Source: Oleispira sp963851095
Lineage (GTDB): Bacteria > Pseudomonadota > Gammaproteobacteria > Pseudomonadales > Oceanobacteraceae
Direction: 5' to 3'
DNA length: 64,000 nt
NCBI GenBank assembly: GCA_963851095.1
Contig: CAWKOX010000009.1
Coordinates: forward strand, 124,001 to 188,000
Of the stretch, positions 17,876-26,942 are shown in pieces (position 1 is the first letter of the stretch; each line of letters starts with the position of its first letter). The notes below the pieces were generated by a model. It did not search any database. It was not told the DNA's origin and saw only the letters and a program-made list of their open reading frames with translations. A program made the position numbers and the translations under genes.

Positions 17876-19105
17876 TCACATAAAGAATGCGAGGATCTCG
17901 TTCAGGAATAAACTTCCTTTCTCTGATGTTTTTATCTGCTTCCCCTGGCGCACTAATAGATCTTTATCAACAGCCTGCTGAATGCCGTCGGCAATGGTAT
18001 CCAGTGGATATCCGGTTCTTTGTTCAAACAGCTCTAAATCAAAGCCATCTTGTAAACGCAGCGCATTCATCAAAAACTCTAACCCTAGGTCTTCGTTTTG
18101 AATCGACTCTTTGCCGGCTAAAAAGCCCTTACAATTTTGAGTAGAATTACTTTTAGCGGCATTTAAAAAATCTTTTGGCGCGCGAGTTTTCCATGTTCTA
18201 AAAACAGGCGAAGCAGTAATGCTTTCTGGTTGATTAACCAAGTCGGTTACTTTGCCATGAGCGCCTGCGCCAATACCTATATAATCACCGAACTGCCAGT
18301 AATTTAGATTATGCGTCGCTTGCTTACCTGCTTGAGCGTAAGCCGATACTTCATATTGATCAAAACCATGCTTGGCTAATAACGCTTGCCCAGCTTCTTG
18401 AATGTCCCACAGTGTTTCGTCTTCTGGCAAAACGGGAGGGCGTTTAAAGAATTCGGTATTCGGCTCAATGGTTAATTGATACCAAGATAAATGCGTTGGG
18501 CCAAGGTCGATGGCTTGCTGAATATCGGCTAAGGCTTGGACCTGCGATTGGTCGGGAAGCCCGTGCATTAAATCGATGTTAAAATTATCGAAGCCTGCTT
18601 CTTTTGCCATTTTAATCGCAGCAACAGCTTGTTGGCCATCGTGAATACGCCCTAGGTGTTTTAGCTGATGATCGGCAAAACTTTGCACGCCAATGGAAAG
18701 ACGATTAATGCCGAGCTTACGATAACCCGCAAATTTTTCGGCTTCGAAAGTACCTGGGTTTGCTTCCATGGTGATTTCGATATTTTTAACAAAGGTTACT
18801 TTTTCTTGCAGACCTGCCAATAAATTTTTATACGCTTCGACGCTTAATAGCGAAGGCGTGCCACCGCCGATAAAGATAGTTTGAATCTCACGGCCTTGTA
18901 CATAAGGAAGGTCAGCTGCTAAATCATCTAACAGCGCCTGTACGTACTCTGCTTCTGGAATGTGCTCTTCCGCTTTATGAGAGTTGAAGTCACAATAAGG
19001 GCACTTACGCACGCACCAAGGCACATGAATATACAGAGATAGTGGCGGTAAAATCATTTTGATGGCTGAACTATTAGAGCTAGTTTCAGATTTAGAAGGC
19101 ACCAT
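17876..19105 (-). CDS. hemW: Radical SAM heme chaperone HemW
   Basis: A 409-residue radical SAM protein with the cluster motif CVRKCPYCDF (CxxxCxxC, followed by F) and IFIGGGTPSLLS, typical of HemW/YggW rather than true coproporphyrinogen oxidase HemN. HemW binds heme and hands it to target proteins in respiration. Its start ATG overlaps the stop codon of the ABC-F gene by one base (TAATG), so the two are translationally coupled. The first about 20 residues are serine-rich and precede the conserved LYIHVPWC; a later start at MILPPLSLYI is possible. Confidence 0.93.
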   Translation of the reverse strand: MVPSKSETSSNSSAIKMILPPLSLYIHVPWCVRKCPYCDFNSHKAEEHIPEAEYVQALLDDLAADLPYVQGREIQTIFIGGGTPSLLSVEAYKNLLAGLQEKVTFVKNIEITMEANPGTFEAEKFAGYRKLGINRLSIGVQSFADHQLKHLGRIHDGQQAVAAIKMAKEAGFDNFNIDLMHGLPDQSQVQALADIQQAIDLGPTHLSWYQLTIEPNTEFFKRPPVLPEDETLWDIQEAGQALLAKHGFDQYEVSAYAQAGKQATHNLNYWQFGDYIGIGAGAHGKVTDLVNQPESITASPVFRTWKTRAPKDFLNAAKSNSTQNCKGFLAGKESIQNEDLGLEFLMNALRLQDGFDLELFEQRTGYPLDTIADGIQQAVDKDLLVRQGKQIKTSEKGSLFLNEILAFFM

Positions 19106-21054
19106 TATTCGGCCGCTTCCATTTCTTCACTCAGTTCCATCCATTCCATTTCGACTTCTTCCATTTCACTTTTAGCATCACCTTGCTGCTGCAAGATCTT
19201 TTGTAAGTCGGCTTTGCGGTCCGCTTCATACAAAGCGGTATCGCCAAGTTGAGTTTCAGATTCATCCAAAATACTTTGTAATTTCTCCATGCGAGTTTCA
19301 AGCTTCTTTAACTCTTTGCGCATAGGGGCTAGGCGGGCACGACGTTCGGCGTCTAAACGTTTTTGCTCTTTACGATCTTGAGCGCTTCCGCCAGCGGCTT
19401 TATTATCATTTGAACCAGAGCTATCAGCAGAGTTTGGATTTGTCGCTAGCTGACCTGCATTGAATCCAGACGCAGCTTGTTTTGCCTGAACGTGTTTATG
19501 GTAATCGTCTAAGTCACCTTCAAACAATTCAACCTTGCCATCTTCAACTAACCAATATTCATCAACCGTCGCTTTTAATAGGTGACGGTCGTGACTTACC
19601 AAAACAATGGCACCGGCAAACGATTGCAGTGCCATGGTGAGTGCTTCACGCATTTCAATATCAAGGTGGTTGGTCGGCTCATCCATAATCAAAAGATTGG
19701 GTTTTTGCCACGCGACTAAAGCCAAGGCCAAGCGCGCTTTTTCGCCACCAGAAAAGGGTTCGCAAATATCTAAGGCCTTATCACCACGGAAATCAAAGCC
19801 GCCTAAAAAGTTTCGTACTTCTTGGTCGGTGGCTGAAGGTGTGATGCGCTGAATCATTAACATAGGGCTAGCTTTAACATCCAATGTTTCTAGCTGGTGC
19901 TGAGCGTAATAACCCAGCTTTAAATGTTCGCCTTCATGGCGTAATCCAGAAAGCTGAGGAAGCTCTTCGCATAAGGTTTTAATTAATGTTGATTTACCCG
20001 CGCCGTTTGCGCCTAATAAACCAATGCGATGCCCAGGCACTAAAGAAACATTTTGCTTTTCTAAAATCGCAACGGCTTCGCCCCCCCCTTTACCTGCATA
20101 ACCAATATCAGCTTCTTCAAGATTCAGAAGAGGAGTAGAAACCTTATCAGCACAGGCGAATGAAAAACCAAACGGTGAATCAACGTGGGCCGGCGCAATC
20201 AGCTCCATACGTTCTAATTCTTTTACTCGGCTTTGGGCTTGCTTGGCTTTACTGGCCTTAGCTTTAAAGCGCGTCACAAACTTTTCAATTTCAGCAATAC
20301 GGACTTGCTGTTTATCATGCATCACTTGCTGCTGGGCTAAGCGTTCAGCACGAATGCGTTCGTAAGCGCTGTAGTTACCTGGATAGCTTGTAAGCGTTTG
20401 CTGATGTAAATGCACGATATGATCAGCAACGCCATCAATAAAATCACGGTCGTGAGATATGAATACCAAAGTACCTTGATACTTATTTAACCATTGCTCT
20501 AACCACAAGGTCGCGTCTAAATCCAAGTGGTTGGTAGGTTCATCGAGTAATAATAAATCCGATGGCGTCATCAAGGCTTGGGCTAGGTTCAAGCGAATAC
20601 GCCAGCCACCGGAGAAACCTGATACCGGCTTAATCATGTCACTTTGCTTAAAACCTAAACCGTGTAATAGCTGTTCAGCTTGTACTTTAATGTTGTAGCC
20701 ATTGTGAGCGTCCATCTTGCTGTGCCAGTTGGCCAGTTCATTATCGCAAGTAGCGGTTTCAATGCCGTGTTCAATTTCGCGGTAGGTTTTATCACCATCG
20801 ATGACGTAATCAACTGCGCAGCGGTCGCTGGCTTCAACTTCTTGTGCCATGTGTGCGATACGCCAGCCCGTTGGCAAATATAAATCACCCTCTTCCACCC
20901 CTAATTCCCCTAAAAGCAGAGCAAATAAGCTAGACTTACCTGCACCGTTCGGGCCGATAAGGGCGAGTTTTTGACCATCATGAATTCGCAAATCTGCGTG
21001 TTTAAGCAGAGGTTTGATACCACGATGTAATGAAACCTGATTAAATTCGATCAT
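19105..21054 (-). CDS. ABC-F family ATPase (YheS-like)
   Basis: A 649-residue soluble ABC-F protein with two ATP-binding cassettes. The first has Walker A GPNGAGKSS and signature SGGWRIRLNLAQAL; the second has GANGAGKST and SGGEKARLALA; each is followed by DEPTNHLD. There are no membrane spans. A basic linker and a C-terminal coiled coil (RKEQKRLDAERRARLAPMRK onward) fit the YheS branch, which acts on ribosomes. The gene is the first of a two-gene unit with hemW. Confidence 0.92.
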   Translation of the reverse strand: MIEFNQVSLHRGIKPLLKHADLRIHDGQKLALIGPNGAGKSSLFALLLGELGVEEGDLYLPTGWRIAHMAQEVEASDRCAVDYVIDGDKTYREIEHGIETATCDNELANWHSKMDAHNGYNIKVQAEQLLHGLGFKQSDMIKPVSGFSGGWRIRLNLAQALMTPSDLLLLDEPTNHLDLDATLWLEQWLNKYQGTLVFISHDRDFIDGVADHIVHLHQQTLTSYPGNYSAYERIRAERLAQQQVMHDKQQVRIAEIEKFVTRFKAKASKAKQAQSRVKELERMELIAPAHVDSPFGFSFACADKVSTPLLNLEEADIGYAGKGGGEAVAILEKQNVSLVPGHRIGLLGANGAGKSTLIKTLCEELPQLSGLRHEGEHLKLGYYAQHQLETLDVKASPMLMIQRITPSATDQEVRNFLGGFDFRGDKALDICEPFSGGEKARLALALVAWQKPNLLIMDEPTNHLDIEMREALTMALQSFAGAIVLVSHDRHLLKATVDEYWLVEDGKVELFEGDLDDYHKHVQAKQAASGFNAGQLATNPNSADSSGSNDNKAAGGSAQDRKEQKRLDAERRARLAPMRKELKKLETRMEKLQSILDESETQLGDTALYEADRKADLQKILQQQGDAKSEMEEVEMEWMELSEEMEAAE

Positions 21055-21093
21055 AATCTTTCAGAATACTTTTATAAATGAGGGTGTAGCGCT

Positions 21094-21630
21094 TTGGCTG
21101 ATTCAAAAAGCGACTCAATAATTGATGGGCATTTTGCCACAAAATCACTCGATAACCCACTCTGGCAATATGCGTGTCAGGTGTATTCACTGGAGAGGGT
21201 GGAAGCGGCTTTGTTAAGTTTACAGGATGAGCATGGGGCAGATATTAATCTGATTCTGCAAGCCTTGTGGTTAGCCTGTGAAGGTATTGAGTGGACCCCG
21301 GCCTGTATTCCCGATGACTATGACAAGTGGGTAAAAGAGCAGGTCATGCCAATTCGTACCATGCGCCGCGGCTTAAAAGTCGACTGGGTAAAGCTGCGTG
21401 GAGAGAGTTGTGAAGACTTTCGTCAGCAGGTGAAAAAGTTGGAGCTGAAGGCGGAGCAATATGCGTTGGCAATGTTGTTTGTGCAGAGCGAAGCTAAAAC
21501 TAATAGGTTTAGAGAGAAGGGCGACAATAAAAAGGGATCAGCCTTTCTTGCTGAAAAAAATCTAAAGCAGCTCGGAGAAAACATGAATATTCTCCCCAAG
21601 TACTTTGAGTTGCTTATTGCCGCGCTTTAA
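21094..21630 (+). CDS. TIGR02444 family protein
   Basis: A 178-residue, mostly helical cytoplasmic protein. The opening FATKSLDNPLWQYACQVYSLERVEAALLSLQ and the cluster GADINLILQALWLACEG match the TIGR02444/DUF2390 family, which commonly sits divergent from an ABC-F gene in Pseudomonas. The start is a TTG at 21094 preceded by GAGGGTG; no in-frame ATG fits. It is divergent from the ABC-F ATPase with a 39-base gap. Function unknown. Confidence 0.8.
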   Translation: MADSKSDSIIDGHFATKSLDNPLWQYACQVYSLERVEAALLSLQDEHGADINLILQALWLACEGIEWTPACIPDDYDKWVKEQVMPIRTMRRGLKVDWVKLRGESCEDFRQQVKKLELKAEQYALAMLFVQSEAKTNRFREKGDNKKGSAFLAEKNLKQLGENMNILPKYFELLIAAL

Positions 21631-21666
21631 GAGCACTGCAATAAGAGCACCGCAATGTTACAGCGC

Positions 21667-22539
21667 TTATTTACTTGGGCGCATGTCTAAAATCGGCATA
21701 GCCGTATTGCCCATAATCGTTGCTGGCAGCTTTCCGTCCCAGCTCTGTGCTTCGGTTAGTTTGACGATGAGCGGATTGCTCTTTAACGCTTTGGCTTTGG
21801 CTTCAATCGCTTGAGCTTCTGCTTTACCTTTTAATAAAATAGACTTGGCTTCCGCTTCAGCAATTTTCAAAATACCTTGGGCTTTCGCATCGGCGGTATT
21901 TACTCCTCGTAAGGCTTCTAGGCGCTGCCTTTCAAGTTTGTGTTTTTCGGCAGCGGCTAAATTCTTTTCCGTTTGCTTCGTTTCGATCGAGCTTATGTAT
22001 TTTTTAGGTAGCACAATGTTTTCAATTTGAATGTTGTCTACAGCAACGGGGAAACCGGCCATTTCTTCTGTTAAGCGACGTTCGATGCCTTGGATAGCGG
22101 ATGCTCGGTCTTGAATTAACTGCTCAGCTTCAAACTGAGGAATCGTATCTTTTGTCGCTGAGCGGAATCTTGGATCAAGGATGCGTTGCTCAAACTGTAA
22201 TAAGCCACCATACTTTTTGAATAAGTCCATTGCAGCTTCTTTATTAACCGTCCAGTTAACTGATACTTCAATGGTGACAGGCATTTGTTCTTTTGTACTA
22301 GAAGCCATACGTTCGGCATTTTTCCGAGTACGAACTTCGATCATTTCTACCGTCTCGATAAACGGAATTTTTAAATGTAAACCAGGATTTTCTTGTTTCT
22401 TGGCTTCACCAAAGCGTTTCACAATACCAACATGGCCTTCAACTACAATGTAATACGATTGCAGTGCGGCAATGATAATTAAGATAACTGGGATGAATTT
22501 TAAAAAGATCAAAGGAGAGAAAGAGAACTTTGTTGACAT
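21667..22539 (-). CDS. Prohibitin-like SPFH/Band 7 membrane protein
   Basis: A 290-residue protein with one amino-terminal membrane span (residues 11-30) and an SPFH domain (YIVVEGHVGIVKRFGEAKK, then GLHLKIPFIETVEMIEVRTR). A long helical, coiled-coil segment rich in AEAEAK follows. This is the prohibitin/HflK-C-like topology with the bulk in the periplasm. It stands alone and not beside hflX or a NfeD gene, so it is probably a membrane-domain scaffold. AAGGA precedes the ATG. Confidence 0.87.
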   Translation of the reverse strand: MSTKFSFSPLIFLKFIPVILIIIAALQSYYIVVEGHVGIVKRFGEAKKQENPGLHLKIPFIETVEMIEVRTRKNAERMASSTKEQMPVTIEVSVNWTVNKEAAMDLFKKYGGLLQFEQRILDPRFRSATKDTIPQFEAEQLIQDRASAIQGIERRLTEEMAGFPVAVDNIQIENIVLPKKYISSIETKQTEKNLAAAEKHKLERQRLEALRGVNTADAKAQGILKIAEAEAKSILLKGKAEAQAIEAKAKALKSNPLIVKLTEAQSWDGKLPATIMGNTAMPILDMRPSK

Positions 22540-22660
22540 GGTTTGTCCTTAAAATAGTCAATGGCAGCATTGTTGCTGAATTTAATAAAGGACATATGGT
22601 GACGCTAAATACTTAAGTAGGCAAGTATTTAACGCATTAGTAGAAGTAGCGGTTTCATTT

Positions 22661-23590
22661 CTAATCAGCTAATGCTGCGCAGGAATAGTCTTTCTCTTCG
22701 GATTTTTCTCGAGATAGCCTATGAGAAATTCGTATATCAATGAGGTTTCTAGAAGAAAATAATTCAGAAGGTTTGACACTTCCTAGTTCTTTGAATACTC
22801 GCGAAAAGTGAGAGTAGTCAGAGAAGCCTGCCTCAACGACGGCATCAATTAATGACATTCCTGTTCCTAGGTTGAGTACAGTAACAAATACTCGGTGACA
22901 CAGCCTAAAGCGACGAATGGGAATGCCTGTGATCTGTTTGAACAGTTGGATTAATCTTGGTGTAGAGAGACCGACAGCATTAGCAATGTCCGTTATCGAT
23001 AAATTCTTTGCATAGTTATTTGTTATTAATACGATCGCTTTTTCAATTCTTGTATCCGTTACCAAAGGTGTTCCACTGCTGGAGTTATCAATCCAATTGT
23101 TTAGTTGCTCAAACACATACTCTGCTGACGGTCTGCGCTTGAATATTTCACCCGCTTGCTTAATGACAGCTAACTCGTTTGGTATGCCACTGTAGCAAGT
23201 ACTGCTGTTCTCAATATGAACAGAATTTTTCATGCGGGGAATTAACTTTGCTAAATCGGTTCCAAGCGTATCCAAAAAACATAAAACTATAATTGAATCG
23301 TAGGTATCAATAGTTACATGTGATCCCGCAGGTATTAAAAAACTTTTGCTGATGTAATGTTGGCCGCTGTGGTTGTCTATAAGCCCAAGCTCTTTATCTA
23401 TGGAAATTATTAGGGTTGTTAAACCATTCGACTGTTCTAACACCCTTTTTAATGGGCCAACGTACATCGTACGTTTGGCGGACAAATACGCTACCGATTT
23501 GAATGCAGAATCTGCAGTAATCTTATTGAAAACACATGTATTCTTCATATTAGAATGTTTATTCAGTTGAACTTTATTTGTATTTTTCAT
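22661..23590 (-). CDS. AraC-family regulator of the lipase operon
   Basis: A 309-residue regulator whose C-terminal third is an AraC/XylS double helix-turn-helix: NLSITDIANAVGLSTPRLIQ, then EAGFSDYSHFSRVFKELGSV. The amino-terminal part looks like a cupin-type sensing domain without a recognised ligand. Its ATG overlaps the stop codon of the foldase gene by four bases (ATGA), so it is made with lipA-lifO. Control of the operon by this protein is inferred from context; the inducer is unknown. An in-frame ATG at codon 15 is an alternative start. Confidence 0.88.
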   Translation of the reverse strand: MKNTNKVQLNKHSNMKNTCVFNKITADSAFKSVAYLSAKRTMYVGPLKRVLEQSNGLTTLIISIDKELGLIDNHSGQHYISKSFLIPAGSHVTIDTYDSIIVLCFLDTLGTDLAKLIPRMKNSVHIENSSTCYSGIPNELAVIKQAGEIFKRRPSAEYVFEQLNNWIDNSSSGTPLVTDTRIEKAIVLITNNYAKNLSITDIANAVGLSTPRLIQLFKQITGIPIRRFRLCHRVFVTVLNLGTGMSLIDAVVEAGFSDYSHFSRVFKELGSVKPSELFSSRNLIDIRISHRLSREKSEEKDYSCAALAD

Positions 23591-24618
23591 TCGATACTAC
23601 GCACTCGTATTTGCTCTTTCTTATCAAAAAGAGATGCGCGAAGATTATCGACTTGAACATTGAGCTCGCCTTTCGTTAAACCTTGGCTGTTCAAAATATT
23701 ATTACGTTGAGATAAATATGAATTAACTCTCGACGTCCACTGAGCACGTTGTTGATCTAGTTTTTCAAACCGCTGAACGGCCGCATCACCAAACATTTCT
23801 CTTCGTAATTCACGTATTTGTTCTTGATCACCACCATTTAACAGAAGTTGCTCTGTTTTTATTTTAAGTTCATCAGTAATTTGAGTGTTTCTAATACTTT
23901 CTCTAATGTTTTCTGGCAAGTTACTTTGAAGTTCAGTAATTTTATCAAACTGTTCGCTCGCGGAAAGTGATGTATCGGAGGTTACTAATAGTTTTGAGTA
24001 GGTATATTTATCGTAAGCTTGTTCGTCTTCATAAAAAGCTTCATAAACATTGAGATCCAAATATTGCGACCGTAATGCATTTCGCTGATCCATCTGTTTT
24101 TTAAGAAAATTGAGATAGCCTCCATTTACTTTATCTTGCTGACTCATCTGGGCTAATTCATTACCCATCTCTTTTTCTAGAGACATAAGAGAATATTTGA
24201 AGTCGATGTATTGCGCGAGTATCGCTTTAGATTCTCCAAGCGCAGGTTCTTGCAAGTAGTGCTCTAAATATTCATTTATACGTAAAAGAATGGAATCTAA
24301 ATCTTCTTCCGTGATCGTTGAAAGGAAATAATCAAACAAATCTTTAAGATCGATGGATACAATTAGATGCCCTTGATCATCAACTTGTAATGCATTATCA
24401 AGTGTTGTACCTCTGAGAGATTTAGGTAAAGCCCCGTGCTTGGTTTTGTAGCCAAGAATTTTCTCAGATGCCTCTGCTATTGAATGAGTTAAGGCCGTTG
24501 TATGGGGGGCTGTTTGCTTACTTATTTGAGAGGGGTCTTCAGGGTTTAAATAAATAGCGAACGCTACGACACCAGTAATTGCTATAAGCGCGAGTCTATA
24601 ATTCTTTATTCCGTTCAT
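23587..24618 (-). CDS. lifO: Lipase-specific foldase (LifO/Lif)
   Basis: A 343-residue membrane-anchored steric chaperone that folds the secreted lipase in the periplasm. It has one amino-terminal span (residues 8-24), a variable linker, and the foldase motif LFDYFLSTITEED around residues 90-102, followed by a long helical domain. The start ATG at 24618 has AGGTACC in front; an ATG 63 bases upstream would add residues unlike the family. It lies 100 bases after lipA, with a hairpin in between, and overlaps the AraC gene by four bases. Confidence 0.92.
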   Translation of the reverse strand: MNGIKNYRLALIAITGVVAFAIYLNPEDPSQISKQTAPHTTALTHSIAEASEKILGYKTKHGALPKSLRGTTLDNALQVDDQGHLIVSIDLKDLFDYFLSTITEEDLDSILLRINEYLEHYLQEPALGESKAILAQYIDFKYSLMSLEKEMGNELAQMSQQDKVNGGYLNFLKKQMDQRNALRSQYLDLNVYEAFYEDEQAYDKYTYSKLLVTSDTSLSASEQFDKITELQSNLPENIRESIRNTQITDELKIKTEQLLLNGGDQEQIRELRREMFGDAAVQRFEKLDQQRAQWTSRVNSYLSQRNNILNSQGLTKGELNVQVDNLRASLFDKKEQIRVRSIE

Positions 24619-24672
24619 CTGGTACCTAAAAATACAGCAAAGGTGGATAATAATTTTTTTATTATTTAAAGA

Positions 24673-24701
24673 AGACGGCATACGCTTTCGTCATGCCGTC
24701 T
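24673..24701 (-). terminator. Hairpin between lipA and lifO (possible attenuator)
   Basis: AGACGGCAT and ATGCCGTCT form a perfect 9-base-pair stem. On the minus strand the second arm is followed by a T-rich stretch (TCTTTAAAT). It lies right after the lipA stop codon, so it may partly stop transcription and keep foldase levels below lipase levels, or protect the lipA 3' end. Confidence 0.55.
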
Positions 24702-24718
24702 AAAACCTCAATTGGTAC

Positions 24719-25669
24719 TTATAAACCGGCAGACTTAAGTCTCTTCGCTTGGTTTTTGTATAGCGTTAAAGGGTCTGTTTCGAATAGGTGATGTATACCA
24801 AAAATATGGTTGATTGCGTCTACGTGATTCATATTGTAAGTCGTACCAATTACGTCTCCCCAGTGTTGATCACAGCGTTCAACCAAACCATCGCTCTTGC
24901 CATTAATTACGCCACCTGTAAATAATAAGAAAGCATCTGCTATATCAAAAGCATTTGTCCATGAAGCATCGCCGCCCCAAGAATAGTAACGAACACCATT
25001 TACGTTTGATGCACCTTCACCACAGGTTGAAGATGGTTTGCCATCAGGAAAGAGGGCATTGAATTCATCAGAGCGAGCCGATGTCATGAATAATGCCGCA
25101 TCCAGTGCATTACTTGCGTACTCTGGGTTTCCTGATAATGAATCAGTAATGTTACCCATTAGACTTAATGCTGTATCGATAAACTGAGCGGCGCCACCGT
25201 CGACAGGAACTATTCCAAACGCCACATCGGCTACGTCTGAACCAAAGTTGACGGCATTTACAGTTGATACGGACGCTACAAGATCTGGACGAACCCCTGC
25301 CGCATATCGAATGGTTGGCCCGCCGAGGCTGTGGCCCACCAAATTAAATTTCTTAGCACCCGTAGCCGCACTCAGTTCTTCTAGTACACCCACTAGCTGC
25401 TCACCACGATCATAAGCATCTTCCCATGCTGTAATATTGGGCGTGTATACTTCAGCCCCTTTTGCTTCTAAAGCATTTCGTACACCATAGAAATAATCGA
25501 TGCCAAAAATACTATTGAAACCTGCTACGCCGTGAACTAGAACGATTGGGTATTTTGTCTTGTATGCATCACAGTTACTCCAGCATATAGCTTGTGCTTG
25601 CACACTCATTAGGGATGAGGCACATAGTAGCGCCCACATTAGATAATTTTTAGCTTTTGATATCATCAT
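24719..25669 (-). CDS. lipA: Secreted triacylglycerol lipase (family I)
   Basis: A 316-residue secreted lipase with a signal peptide (residues 1-27, cut after AQA). The oxyanion motif is VHG at 45-47, the nucleophile elbow GHSLGG has Ser114, Asp260 is in GKSDGLV, and His282 is in NHVDAINH, with Asp284 as the likely calcium ligand. Cys216 and Cys266 match the disulfide of Pseudomonas-type foldase-dependent lipases. Such enzymes leave the cell by type II secretion. It is the first gene of lipA-lifO-araC. The length is near the family norm. Confidence 0.94.
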   Translation of the reverse strand: MMISKAKNYLMWALLCASSLMSVQAQAICWSNCDAYKTKYPIVLVHGVAGFNSIFGIDYFYGVRNALEAKGAEVYTPNITAWEDAYDRGEQLVGVLEELSAATGAKKFNLVGHSLGGPTIRYAAGVRPDLVASVSTVNAVNFGSDVADVAFGIVPVDGGAAQFIDTALSLMGNITDSLSGNPEYASNALDAALFMTSARSDEFNALFPDGKPSSTCGEGASNVNGVRYYSWGGDASWTNAFDIADAFLLFTGGVINGKSDGLVERCDQHWGDVIGTTYNMNHVDAINHIFGIHHLFETDPLTLYKNQAKRLKSAGL

Positions 25670-26222
25670 ACTTGCTTCTCGTTTTTGTTTTTATTGTTAG
25701 TCGTTTTAGCAGAGTAACGCTGGCGCTATAGAGATTGTCAGAGCATAAGAACTTATCTTGTTACTCTAAGTAATCACCTGAACCTAATAACTCATTCACT
25801 AAACATCAAAGGATGTTTGATCCTTGTGAACTCGATGTAAACTGAATGGTTTTATGACTTTATTAAGACCATTACAAAGAGTGTTTTCCAAAATATTGAG
25901 ATTATTATTGTTAGTTTCTCAGCATATTTTTTGGTACGGTTGTACGCCGTACAGCTTTCTTTCAACTACTGTCTTTGAGAGACATCTTCAGACTAACTTT
26001 GAGTAAAAATAAAAGCTTGAAGGAAATGATGATGCGCATTGATGTAATCGGCATTAGAGCAATTACACTCAATCGATGAAGTATTTTATAAGGGCAGAAG
26101 TGATATAAACCGCTAGTTGTGGGTCGATAAATGACTGTATGTTATTAATCGTGATGAAATGTTACGAATTGTTCTTGAGCTGTACCCGATGCCATTCACT
26201 GAGGTTGTGGACACCACTTTAC
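25670..26222. other. 553-base non-coding region upstream of lipA
   Basis: AT-rich stretch between the lipA start and the end of fetB with no supported gene and no clear repeat. It must hold the lipA promoter and probably sites for the AraC-type regulator, but I could not identify them by eye. Confidence 0.6.
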
Positions 26223-26927
26223 TCAGTTTATTGCACGCTTTCTTGTTCTCGCCAATAGCCACAACATTAATGCGGCTCCTATTCCAGCAGTGCCCAGTAC
26301 CATTGCCATAATCATTATTTGATAGCGTACGGCAATGAGGGGCGAAACGCCTGATAAAATTTGTCCCGTCATCATGCCGGGTAAGGCAACTAAACCAACG
26401 GCTAATAAACTATTTATTTGCGGAATCATCGATGCATGGAAGGCCGTTAGTCGAGCTTTCTCCACAGATTGACCATTGAGTAATTCGCTATGATAACGCT
26501 CAGCGGCGAGGCTAATGGCATTCATCGCATTGGCGAAATACATCCCTGCTAAAGGAATTAACAACTCTGGTTGAAACCAGCTGTCAGCTTTTAGCACGAG
26601 CATGAGAGAAATACATAAATGCAACCCTACCGAACAACCGAGGGCAATCACTGCAGAGAGTAAATAACCTTTATGGTGGCGCACAGGACGAATGGAGATC
26701 CATGCTGCGACGAGTAGCATAAGGCTAACAATGCCTGCACTGAACCAAGGGGATGGATTTTCAAAAATGCTAATCAGCACATAGCCAACGGCAACCAATT
26801 GCACGGCCATTCGTATGACAGCAATGATGATTTCACTGGGTTTACCTTGCCAAGTAATGTAAACCCAGCAGACTAAAACTATAGGGACGATGCACCATAA
26901 AAGATCGAGCCAGCTAATGGTTGTCAC
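26223..26927 (-). CDS. fetB: FetB-type ABC transporter permease
   Basis: A 234-residue membrane protein with about six to seven spans. It carries FetB/YbbM family motifs: IRMAVQLVAVGYVL, LAGMYFANAMNAISLAAERYHSELLNG and ALPGMMTGQILSGVSP. In E. coli FetA-FetB exports iron. The GTG start at 26927 has AGGAAGGG in front. The ATPase gene fetA is not next to it, nor anywhere in the window. The gene lies 15 bases after the DUF885 gene and appears to be the last of a three-gene unit. Confidence 0.9.
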   Translation of the reverse strand: MTTISWLDLLWCIVPIVLVCWVYITWQGKPSEIIIAVIRMAVQLVAVGYVLISIFENPSPWFSAGIVSLMLLVAAWISIRPVRHHKGYLLSAVIALGCSVGLHLCISLMLVLKADSWFQPELLIPLAGMYFANAMNAISLAAERYHSELLNGQSVEKARLTAFHASMIPQINSLLAVGLVALPGMMTGQILSGVSPLIAVRYQIMIMAMVLGTAGIGAALMLWLLARTRKRAIN

Positions 26928-26942
26928 TTACCCTTCCTATCG

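Noticed and set aside
22606..22631. Inverted repeat TAAATACTT / AAGTATTTA between the AraC and prohibitin genes
   Set aside because: Short and AT-rich with no U run; could be chance, so not listed as a terminator.
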